Of a DNA stretch of 7,890 nt, positions 1 through 5,565 are shown piece by piece (the stretch's first letter is position 1; every line of letters starts with the position of its first letter). The translations under genes and the position numbers were made by a program. The stretch is from Ardenticatenales bacterium (GTDB taxonomy: Bacteria; Chloroflexota; Anaerolineae; Ardenticatenales; Ardenticatenaceae), in assembly GCA_013812995.1 (NCBI GenBank), contig JACCSL010000675.1:1-7890 (forward strand). Reading direction: 5' to 3'. Below the pieces are notes generated by a model. The model searched no databases and had not been told where the DNA came from. It saw only the letters and a list, made by a program, of their open reading frames with translations.

Positions 1-763
1 GGGCGGGACCGACCTTGTTGAGCCGCTTCATCTGCGCGAAGTAGCGTGGAGGTTCCGGTTGTCCATCCAGCACCGTCGCGATGAAACTTTCCTCGTCTTG
101 CGTGGTAAAGGCCCAGTTGAAGCGTCGCTCGTAGCCCAGCGTCGTCGAGGGGATGGCTCCGAGCGCCTTGCCGCAGGCGCTGCCCGCCCCGTGGCCCGGC
201 CAGAGTTGCAGGTAGTCCGGATACTGCTTGAAGCGCTGGACGGAGCGGTAGAGGGTTCGTGCGCCCGGCTCCTTGCTGTCCGCCACACCAGCGGCGCTTT
301 CCAGCAGGTCGGGGCGGCCAATATCTCCTACAAAAACAAAGTCTCCACTGAAGATGCCCATCGGCTCGGCGGCGTTGGCGGTATCGGTGAGCAGAAACGC
401 GACATGTTCGGGGGTATGCCCCGGCGTATGGAGCGCCTCCAGTCGCACATTGCCCACCATGAAGGTGTCGCCATCTTTCAGCCCCAGGTGCGCAAAGCCA
501 TAGCTCCACTCCGGGCCGCCCTCATCCGAGAGATAGAGTCTCGCCCCTGTCTTGTCGGCCAGCTCGCGCGCGCCAGAGAGAAAGTCGGCGTGGATGTGCG
601 TTTCCGTCACGGCTGTGATGCGCAACCCTTCGCGCGCAGCGGCAGCAATGTACTGCTCGACCTCCCGGTTCGGGTCGATGATCAACGCCTCGCCCGTTGC
701 GGCGCAGCCCACCAGGTACGAGGCTTGCGCCAGATTGGAATCATACAGATACCGTAGAATCAT
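1..763 (-). CDS. Metallo-beta-lactamase / persulfide dioxygenase-like protein, N-terminal part (gene runs off left edge)
   Basis: Translating the minus strand from the ATG at 763 gives 254 residues with no stop before the window edge. Seen: an HxHxD metal motif in THIHAD (His56, His58, Asp60), HTPGHTPEH (His112, His116, His120), a metal Asp in FSGDFVFVGD (Asp141), and a late WPGHGAGSACG motif (His191). The layout matches the ETHE1/glyoxalase-II-like branch, where one Fe(II) bound by two His and one Asp oxidises glutathione persulfide. His56, His116 and Asp141 are the likely ligands. The last visible stretch (PEPPRYFAQMKRLNK) is typical of bacterial MBL-rhodanese fusions of about 450-470 residues, so rhodanese domains probably lie beyond base 1; that is inference. 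A clear ribosome site, AAAGGAG, lies 7 nt before the ATG. A cytoplasmic sulfide/persulfide detoxification role is likely. It is transcribed divergently from the GNAT gene. Confidence 0.88.
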   Translation of the reverse strand, partial: MILRYLYDSNLAQASYLVGCAATGEALIIDPNREVEQYIAAAAREGLRITAVTETHIHADFLSGARELADKTGARLYLSDEGGPEWSYGFAHLGLKDGDTFMVGNVRLEALHTPGHTPEHVAFLLTDTANAAEPMGIFSGDFVFVGDIGRPDLLESAAGVADSKEPGARTLYRSVQRFKQYPDYLQLWPGHGAGSACGKALGAIPSTTLGYERRFNWAFTTQDEESFIATVLDGQPEPPRYFAQMKRLNKVGPA

Positions 764-787
764 GGATCGCTCCTTTGCGATTGACTG

Positions 788-808
788 ACGTTTTGCGTTT
801 CACATTTT
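788..808. repeat. Degenerate heptamer repeat (ACGTTTT-type), copy 1
   Basis: Read on the plus strand, three consecutive 7-base units are visible: ACGTTTT, GCGTTTC and ACATTTT. The first 14 bases match 13 of 14 bases of a second tract at 7767-7780. The tract lies 25 bases upstream of the MBL start codon, inside its probable leader. It could be a short tandem repeat family of the genome or a shared regulatory element. Confidence 0.5.
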
Positions 809-813
809 CATCC

Positions 814-843
814 ATAATAAGGGAAGGGGCGCACACGGGGCAA
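814..843 (-). promoter_or_regulatory. Candidate sigma-70-type promoter for the MBL gene
   Basis: On the minus strand, TTGCCC (838-843) and TATTAT (814-819) are separated by 18 nt. The -10 element matches the consensus at five of six bases, the -35 at three to four. The AT-rich patch around 813-820 stands out in GC-rich surroundings. It would give a leader of roughly 45 nt before the ATG at 763. The spacing is slightly long and there is no experimental support. Confidence 0.4.
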
Positions 844-865
844 GCAGATCGCCTTTAACTTCTCT

Positions 866-884
866 GGAGCGCAGGAGGCGCTCC
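866..884 (+). promoter_or_regulatory. Hairpin with Shine-Dalgarno sequence in its loop, upstream of the GNAT gene
   Basis: GGAGCGC (866-872) and GCGCTCC (878-884) are perfect reverse complements around the 5-base loop AGGAG (873-877). The loop together with the first stem base forms the strongest ribosome site before the ATG at 889 (AGGAGG, 10 nt away). In mRNA the site would be displayed in, or partly held by, a GC-rich stem-loop ending 4 nt before the start codon. No U-tract follows, so it does not look like an intrinsic terminator. A regulatory effect is inference. Confidence 0.5.
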
Positions 885-888
885 CTAT

Positions 889-1425
889 ATGGAAAGGACG
901 ATGATCATGACGGCAAATTTTGATCGCTTTACCCTACGACCCTTATCCAGCGAGGAGGGGCTGCTTTTCCGCACCCTCCGCCTCCGTGCGCTGGCCGATA
1001 GCCCGACCGCCTTTGGCACGACCCTTGAGGCACAACAGGCCAGGGCCGAGAGGGAGTGGATCGAGCGTGCCCAGATCGTCGCCAATGATCCCACGCAGCA
1101 GATACTCCTCGCCTTTTTCGAGGATGAGCCCTGCGCGATGGCTCACAGCTACATTGACTCCAAGGACGCGGAGTTGGCCCATGTGGGGGCCATGTGGGTC
1201 GATCCGGCGCGCCGGGGGTATGGCCTCGCCCAGATGATTCTGCAACAGAGCACAGCCTGGGCGGAAGCCAAAGGGGCGACGCGGATCGAGCTATGGGTGA
1301 CCGAGGGAAACACAGCCGCTATTCGGCTTTACGAGCGAGCTGGCTACGTGGATACCGGTGCGAGACGCCCGCTGCCCTCGCATCCGACCTTGCTCATCCT
1401 GGAAATGCGGCGTACCCTTCGCTGA
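889..1425 (+). CDS. GNAT family N-acetyltransferase
   Basis: This 178-residue protein has the Gcn5-related acetyltransferase fold and would transfer acetyl from acetyl-CoA to an amine; the substrate cannot be read from sequence. Seen: the early segment RALADSPTAFGTT (33-45), common in this family. The CoA pyrophosphate-binding motif A is VDPARRGYGLA (104-114), fitting R-x-x-G-x-A at Arg109, Gly112 and Ala114. Motif B is NTAAIRLYERAGY (141-153). The start is uncertain. ATG 889 has AGGAGG 10 nt upstream inside a hairpin loop. ATG 907, after GGAAAGG with 9 nt spacing, gives MTANFDRFTLRPL, which agrees with where most family members begin. The SRPBCC gene starts 29 nt downstream on the same strand, so a two-gene transcript is likely. 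There is no signal peptide; it should be cytoplasmic. Confidence 0.9.
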   Translation: MERTMIMTANFDRFTLRPLSSEEGLLFRTLRLRALADSPTAFGTTLEAQQARAEREWIERAQIVANDPTQQILLAFFEDEPCAMAHSYIDSKDAELAHVGAMWVDPARRGYGLAQMILQQSTAWAEAKGATRIELWVTEGNTAAIRLYERAGYVDTGARRPLPSHPTLLILEMRRTLR

Positions 1426-1454
1426 GCAGCCACCCGTCCCGCAGGAGAGAAGCC

Positions 1455-1901
1455 ATGACTACGTACAGCGTCGATATTCATCTCGCTACCTCCCCGGAAG
1501 AGACCTTTGCCTATGTCTCCGACCTGACGAGGCATGGCGAATGGAGCGCGGACCCCCTCGAAATCGAGCCGCTGTCGCCCGACCCCATCGCCGCCGGGAA
1601 GGAGTACCGCTCCGCCGCGCAGGTGCGTGGGCAAACCATCCAGGCCACCCTGCGCGTTACCGAGGTCAGCTCACCGTCCCGCTTTGCCTTCGCCGTCGAG
1701 GATGTTACTGGCAAGTACGATCATCTTTTCACCTTCCACCCGGAGCAGGGCGGCACGCGGGTGAAACGTAGCATTACCGCGCAACTCTCGCTGGGGCAGC
1801 GTCTTTTCTTTTATTTCGTCTACCCCTTCGTCAAGAGACCCAACGCCCAGGAGGCCCTGCGCCGCCTGAAGAACAAGTTGGAGCAGAGCCGCACAACTTA
1901 A
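1455..1901 (+). CDS. SRPBCC family protein (polyketide cyclase/dehydrase-like)
   Basis: This is a 148-residue single-domain protein. The opening pattern, a strand followed by ATSPEETFAYVSDLTRHGEWS (about 11-31), is the signature start of the START/SRPBCC helix-grip fold (Polyketide_cyc2-like). Alternating strands follow, then a C-terminal amphipathic helix (NAQEALRRLKNKLEQ). The fold makes a deep hydrophobic cavity for a small ligand. Members range from cyclases to stress and toxin-antitoxin proteins, and nothing here identifies the ligand. The start is ATG 1455, preceded by AGGAG (1443-1447) at 7 nt spacing. The frame is open further upstream, but that part reads through the GNAT gene in another frame and is not family-like. 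The aromatic/hydrophobic run LFFYFVYPF (about 121-129) could touch a membrane or line the pocket. It is probably co-transcribed with the acetyltransferase. Confidence 0.87.
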   Translation: MTTYSVDIHLATSPEETFAYVSDLTRHGEWSADPLEIEPLSPDPIAAGKEYRSAAQVRGQTIQATLRVTEVSSPSRFAFAVEDVTGKYDHLFTFHPEQGGTRVKRSITAQLSLGQRLFFYFVYPFVKRPNAQEALRRLKNKLEQSRTT

Positions 1902-1927
1902 ACAGATTCCACACAATTTCTTTGCAA

Positions 1928-1955
1928 TTGACGCGTATGCTAGGCACTCTATGGT
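1928..1955 (+). promoter_or_regulatory. Candidate sigma-70 promoter upstream of the cyclase remnant and peptidase gene
   Basis: TTGACG (1928-1933) and TATGGT (1950-1955) are separated by 16 nt. The -35 box matches TTGACA at five of six bases and the -10 matches TATAAT at four of six. Transcription would begin near 1962, giving a leader of about 55 nt before a ribosome site (GGGAG, 2006-2010) and ATG 2018. With the cyclase gene broken, this promoter probably now serves the M20 peptidase gene; that part is inference. Confidence 0.5.
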
Positions 1956-2017
1956 TTCGGGCACAGGGAATGCTTCAGCCTTCTTGCTGCCCTTTTTGAT
2001 CTATAGGGAGAGAACTC

Positions 2018-2264
2018 ATGGCACATCTTCAGCCGCCCGCTGCCCAGGCGACGACCACCCACATCGGTACCATACACCGTGATTGGCGATGGGGTGAACG
2101 TGGCGGCTCGCATTGAGCAGTTGAACAAGACCTCTGCCTCGCAGCTCTTGATCTCGGAGGAGGTCTGGGACGCGATGGGGCGCTCGATTCCCAATGCCGC
2201 CGCGCTGGATACGATTCAGGTCAAGGGGCGCGAGACCCCTGTCCGAATCTTGAAACTGGCCTAA
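2018..2264 (+). pseudogene. Remnant of a class III adenylate/guanylate cyclase, internally deleted and frameshifted
   Basis: Two pieces are visible. The first is a proper translation start, ATG 2018 with GGGAG 7 nt upstream, reading MAHLQPPAAQATTTHIGT and ending at TGA 2114-2116 after 32 residues. The second, in another frame from about 2073 to TAA 2262-2264, encodes the C-terminal end of a class III nucleotidyl cyclase catalytic domain: YTVIGDGVNVAARIE, then LLISEEVWDAMG, then a closing VKGRETPVRILKL. The VNVAAR motif keeps the transition-state Asn/Arg pair. The metal-binding aspartates and purine-selecting Lys, normally well upstream, are absent. The fragment has no ATG or ribosome site of its own; a GTG at 2079 is the only in-frame start. 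The simplest reading is a deletion that removed most of a cyclase gene and left its start region and tail. It cannot be catalytically active as it stands. That the two pieces come from one gene is inferred. Confidence 0.75.
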
Positions 2265-2280
2265 CAAGAAAGATCACTCT

Positions 2281-3624
2281 ATGCATGCCTATATCGAGAC
2301 GCAACAGGACCGATTCATCGACGAGCTGGCGGCGCTCTGCGCTATTCCCAGCGTGGCAGCGGAGGGGCAGGGTATCGACGAGGCTGCGCAGTGGGTCGCT
2401 GCGCGGTTGGCCGCGCTGGGGGCCACGGTCGAGGTGATTCCTACCGGTGGCTCACCCGTGGTCTATGCCGAGCACGGTCCTGCCGACGCGGCTCGCACAC
2501 TGCTGATCTACAATCACTACGATGTCCAACCCGCAACCCCGCTTGAGCTGTGGGAGAGCCCGCCCTTCACGCTCACCCGGCGCGATGGCAACCTCCACGC
2601 GCGTGGCGTTGCCGATAACAAGGCCAACCTGCTCTCCCGCCTCCACGCCGTCGAGTTGCTCCAGGCCACGCAGGGCCAATTGCCGCTGAGACTACGCTGG
2701 ATCATCGAGGGAGAAGAGGAGATTGGCAGCCCTGGATTGACAACTTTTGCGGAGCAGTACGGCAGTCGCTGGGCGGACTCGGATGGATGCTTGTGGGAGG
2801 CCGGGTACAAGGACGCGCAGGGGCGCATGACGCTCTACTCGGGGATGAAGGGGATTGCCTACTTTGAGTTGCGGGTGCGGGGAATATGCCTGGATTCGCA
2901 CTCCTCTAATGCAACCCTGCTGCCTAATGCCGCCTGGCGGCTCGTCTGGGCGCTGAGCACGATCAAGGACGCGAGCGAGCAGATTTGCATTGATGGCTTC
3001 ATGGATCATGTCGTTGCACCCGGCGAGGCCGAGCTACGCTATTTGGCAGAGATTTCATACGATGATGAGGCGATTCGCGAGGCCAACGGCATTGAGGCTT
3101 TCGTGGCGGGCGTCAGCGGTCAGGCCGCTCTGCGCCGCCACCTCTACCAGCCGACCTGCACGATCTGTGGGCTGGAGAGCGGCTACATGGGCGAGGGGGT
3201 CAAGACGGTGCTACCCAGCAGCGCCCTGGCCAAACTTGATTTTCGCCTTGTCCCCGACCTGACCCCCGAGCTCGTCCATGAGCTGCTGCGCGCGCACCTG
3301 GACCGGCGCGGCTTCGGCGATATAGAGATCGTGCGGCTCGCGGGGGAGCACCCTGCGGTCGGCCAGGTCGAGAGCGAGGTTGTGCGCGCGGCGCTCGCCA
3401 GTGCCCAGCACGTAACAGGCATTGAGCCCGTGTTCTGGCCGCGTATGGCAGCCACAGGCCCCATGTACCCGCTCACCGCGCCGTTCGGGATTCCCACCGT
3501 GGGCTTTGGGGTGGGCTATCACCTGTCCGGAACCCACGCCCCGAACGAGCATATCCGCCTCCTGGATTACCTGGAGGGCATCGAGATGGCGGCGACCTTT
3601 TTCACCGCCTTTGGCGCAGCTTAA
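2281..3624 (+). CDS. M20 family metallopeptidase / dipeptidase
   Basis: This 447-residue protein is complete for the M20 (ArgE/DapE/ACY1/CPG2/carnosinase) family of cytoplasmic di-zinc hydrolases that cleave dipeptides or N-acyl amino acids. Seen: NHYDVQP (His79 ligand, Asp81), GVADNK with bridging Asp112, EGEEEIGS with catalytic Glu146 and ligand Glu147, Asp168 in SDGCLWE, the dimerisation-domain LDSHSS (His207), and C-terminal SGTHAPNEH with ligand His419. All expected metal ligands are present. The spacing and the NHYDVQP and EGEEEIGS forms point to the CPG2/carnosinase-like dipeptidase subgroup rather than DapE or ArgE, but the substrate is unknown. The ribosome site is weak (AAGAAAGA, 2267-2274). 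The gene starts 16 nt after the stop of the cyclase remnant, so it may be transcribed from the 1928-1955 promoter. Its stop overlaps the stop of the opposing lipoprotein gene. Confidence 0.93.
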   Translation: MHAYIETQQDRFIDELAALCAIPSVAAEGQGIDEAAQWVAARLAALGATVEVIPTGGSPVVYAEHGPADAARTLLIYNHYDVQPATPLELWESPPFTLTRRDGNLHARGVADNKANLLSRLHAVELLQATQGQLPLRLRWIIEGEEEIGSPGLTTFAEQYGSRWADSDGCLWEAGYKDAQGRMTLYSGMKGIAYFELRVRGICLDSHSSNATLLPNAAWRLVWALSTIKDASEQICIDGFMDHVVAPGEAELRYLAEISYDDEAIREANGIEAFVAGVSGQAALRRHLYQPTCTICGLESGYMGEGVKTVLPSSALAKLDFRLVPDLTPELVHELLRAHLDRRGFGDIEIVRLAGEHPAVGQVESEVVRAALASAQHVTGIEPVFWPRMAATGPMYPLTAPFGIPTVGFGVGYHLSGTHAPNEHIRLLDYLEGIEMAATFFTAFGAA

Positions 3625-4673
3625 TCCGGGCCAATCCAATCCCCTGGCACATTCGAGATGTTTTCGCCCTCCGCATTCGTGAGGCGGCGTAGCGCACGCC
3701 CATCAACCCCGATGAGGAAAATTTCGGTATGGTTGAACCCCTCGGAGACAGAGGAAAAAGCGAAATAGAGGTCGTCGGGCGACCAGACAAGGCTGCTGGG
3801 CGCGTGGGCAAATCCTTCGAACTCGGCCATGACAGAGCCCACTGCCTCGCCCTCGGGGTCAATGATATAGATGTCATAGAAGCGTCCTTCCCCGGCGCGG
3901 GTGGCTACAAATGCCAGCTTGTCCCCATCCGCCGACCATTGCGGCGGTATGGGCAGGAGTGCCTGACCGCTGGCAAGGGGTCGAGGGTTGCTGCCATCGC
4001 CCTCTGCAATGTACAGCTCAAAGCCGTTGCCGCCCCGGTCTGACTGGAAAACCAGATAGCTCCCATCCGGGGACCAGACCGGGAGAAGGTCCGAACTCTC
4101 TCCCTCAATGAGGGGCTCCTGCTCGCTACCATCGGCGTTCATCACATAGATATCATAGTTGGACTCAATCACCTTGACCCAGGCAATCCGCTCCCCATCC
4201 GCCGACCAACTTGGCCAGTTATCGATCACTCGGTCATCGGTCAAGCGGGTGGCCTCGCTGCCATCGGTATTCATCACATAGATTTCTTTGTTTTTATCGC
4301 GATCCGAGACAAACACGATGCGTTGCCCATCCGGCGACCAGTTGGGGTAGGCATCGGTCGCCGGATGATCCGTCAGCCGCGTGATCTCACTCCCATCTGC
4401 TGCCATCGTGTAGATTTCATCGTTGCCATCGCGAGACGAAGAAAAGACAATTTGCCCGATCAGCGGTGGTAGCGGGCTGGCCGTGGGTCTGGGGGTGCGC
4501 GTGGCCTGGGGTGTCGGGGTGAATTGAGGAGAGGGGATTGGCGTGGAAATCGTCGTTGGGGCTGAGGTCGCCGTGCCTTCAGGGGTAGCTGGCATAGCAT
4601 TCTCGCAGGCAAGCGTCAAAGTCATCAACGCAAGAAGTAGAACGCCCTTCCAAAAAGCAGAAATCCTTATCAC
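3621..4673 (-). CDS. TolB-like WD40/PD40 beta-propeller lipoprotein
   Basis: This 350-residue predicted exported lipoprotein starts at GTG 4673. The N-terminus has a short basic region, a hydrophobic stretch (11-22) and Cys23 in TLTLAC; the Thr at -3 is an imperfect lipobox. A Thr/Ser/Pro-rich linker (about 24-70, with repeated TP and TPTP) acts as a spacer. A six-bladed propeller of PD40/WD40-like repeats follows. WSPDG or WSADG motifs begin at 112, 156, 200, 246 and 297, with a degenerate last Trp at 346, and blades carry DxEIYxMNxDGSxxxRLT. TolB-type propellers bind proteins or ligands; this one lacks the TolB N-terminal domain and any tol/pal neighbours, so it is TolB-like only. The GTG start is supported by AAGGGGG upstream, by the signal sequence, and by the GTGA overlap with the aldolase stop. 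It is the last gene of the four-gene cluster. Confidence 0.88.
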   Translation of the reverse strand: MIRISAFWKGVLLLALMTLTLACENAMPATPEGTATSAPTTISTPIPSPQFTPTPQATRTPRPTASPLPPLIGQIVFSSSRDGNDEIYTMAADGSEITRLTDHPATDAYPNWSPDGQRIVFVSDRDKNKEIYVMNTDGSEATRLTDDRVIDNWPSWSADGERIAWVKVIESNYDIYVMNADGSEQEPLIEGESSDLLPVWSPDGSYLVFQSDRGGNGFELYIAEGDGSNPRPLASGQALLPIPPQWSADGDKLAFVATRAGEGRFYDIYIIDPEGEAVGSVMAEFEGFAHAPSSLVWSPDDLYFAFSSVSEGFNHTEIFLIGVDGRALRRLTNAEGENISNVPGDWIGPD

Positions 4674-5563
4674 GTCGTCCCCCTTATAATTATTGCCTTT
4701 TCTTCCAGAGTGAGATTGCGTAGCGGGGAACGCACCGGCCCCCCATGATGGCCCCGTGCCTCGACACCCGCCTTCCACCCCGCGATTCCGAAGCGTCCTA
4801 CCTCGTCACTCACACGGGCCAGCGTGGCCGCGTGCTCGCGTGAGGCAGCGAGGTCACCCCGGCGCGCGGCCTGGACCAGCGCCACACTGGCCTTCGGTGC
4901 TACATTCGCTGCTGCAAGGATAACCCCATCTGCCAAATCGGCAAGGAGGAATCCGGCAGCGGCATGGGCAGAACCGGCTAAAATGACAAAGGTCTCTGCG
5001 CCTGCCGCCGCGCGGTAGCCGCTGGCGAGCTGCGCATCGCTGCCACTGTTTTTCATGCCGATGATATTGGGGTGTGAGGCAAGTTCTTCTACCACCGCAG
5101 CGGGAATCGTGATTCCCGTCACACCCGGCACGCTGTAGAGCAAAATCGGGATGGGGCTGCTATCGGCCACAGCCCGGTAGTGCTCCGTAAGCGCCGCCGC
5201 GCTCATCGCCTTTTGATAGTAACTTGGTGTCACGATCAGGGCCACGTCGGCTCCCGCCTTGGCTGCCTGCTTCGTTTCGTCAATGGTGGTGCGCGTGCCC
5301 GCCAGGCCGGTTCCGGCGATCAGAATCAACTCGTCGGGGATGTTGCGGCGTCCCACCTCCAGCACGAGCGCGCGCTCGAACTCACTCAGATGAACCTGCT
5401 CGCCCGTGGAACCCAGCAGCAGGTAGCCCGCGAAGCCCAGCGTATTCATCCAATGAAGGTTCTCCGCCAGCGCGCTGTGATCCACATCGCCTGTCTCCGT
5501 CATCGGCGTGATGGCAGCGGGGAACGCGCCTCGCAGCCGCTCTAGTAGTGTCTGTCGTTCCAT
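4670..5563 (-). CDS. DapA/NAL-superfamily class I aldolase (4-hydroxy-2-oxoglutarate or 2-keto-3-deoxy-sugar-acid aldolase-like)
   Basis: This 297-residue TIM-barrel protein belongs to the dihydrodipicolinate synthase/N-acetylneuraminate lyase superfamily, whose members make or break C-C bonds through a Lys-pyruvate Schiff base. Seen: substrate loop GSTGE (51-55, usually GTTGE), Tyr143 in LLYSVPGVTG, and Schiff-base Lys171 in IIGMKNSGSD. In true DapA the YNVPxRTG motif supplies an Arg that binds the aspartate-semialdehyde-derived carboxylate. Here that place is Val148, so a lysine-biosynthesis role is unlikely. The YSVP form and the GWKAGVEARGHHGGPVRSPL end resemble mitochondrial-type 4-hydroxy-2-oxoglutarate aldolase and sugar-acid aldolases. 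ATG 5563 has AAGGAGG 10 nt upstream, inside the end of galT; the galT stop is 2 nt away. Its own TGA overlaps the lipoprotein GTG. It is probably cytoplasmic and in carbohydrate-acid breakdown; the exact substrate is unknown. Confidence 0.87.
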   Translation of the reverse strand: MERQTLLERLRGAFPAAITPMTETGDVDHSALAENLHWMNTLGFAGYLLLGSTGEQVHLSEFERALVLEVGRRNIPDELILIAGTGLAGTRTTIDETKQAAKAGADVALIVTPSYYQKAMSAAALTEHYRAVADSSPIPILLYSVPGVTGITIPAAVVEELASHPNIIGMKNSGSDAQLASGYRAAAGAETFVILAGSAHAAAGFLLADLADGVILAAANVAPKASVALVQAARRGDLAASREHAATLARVSDEVGRFGIAGWKAGVEARGHHGGPVRSPLRNLTLEEKAIIIRGTT

Positions 5564-5565
5564 TA

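Noticed and set aside
59..757. Plus-strand open frame of 232 codons
   Set aside because: It is the antisense shadow of the MBL gene; its translation shows no family pattern, while the minus strand has all metal motifs.
866..884. Intrinsic terminator
   Set aside because: The hairpin is perfect but no T-run follows on either strand, and it sits directly before a start codon.
1194..1454. Upstream extension of the SRPBCC frame
   Set aside because: This part overlaps the acetyltransferase gene in another frame. ATG 1455 has a good ribosome site and fits the family start.
3621..4673. True TolB of the Tol-Pal system
   Set aside because: The TolB N-terminal domain is absent, the protein has a lipobox-like Cys and Thr/Pro linker, and no tol or pal genes are nearby.
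4674..4778. 35-codon N-terminal extension of the lipoprotein
   Set aside because: It would overlap the aldolase gene by more than 100 bases and bury the signal sequence inside the protein. GTG 4673 has a ribosome site and a GTGA overlap.
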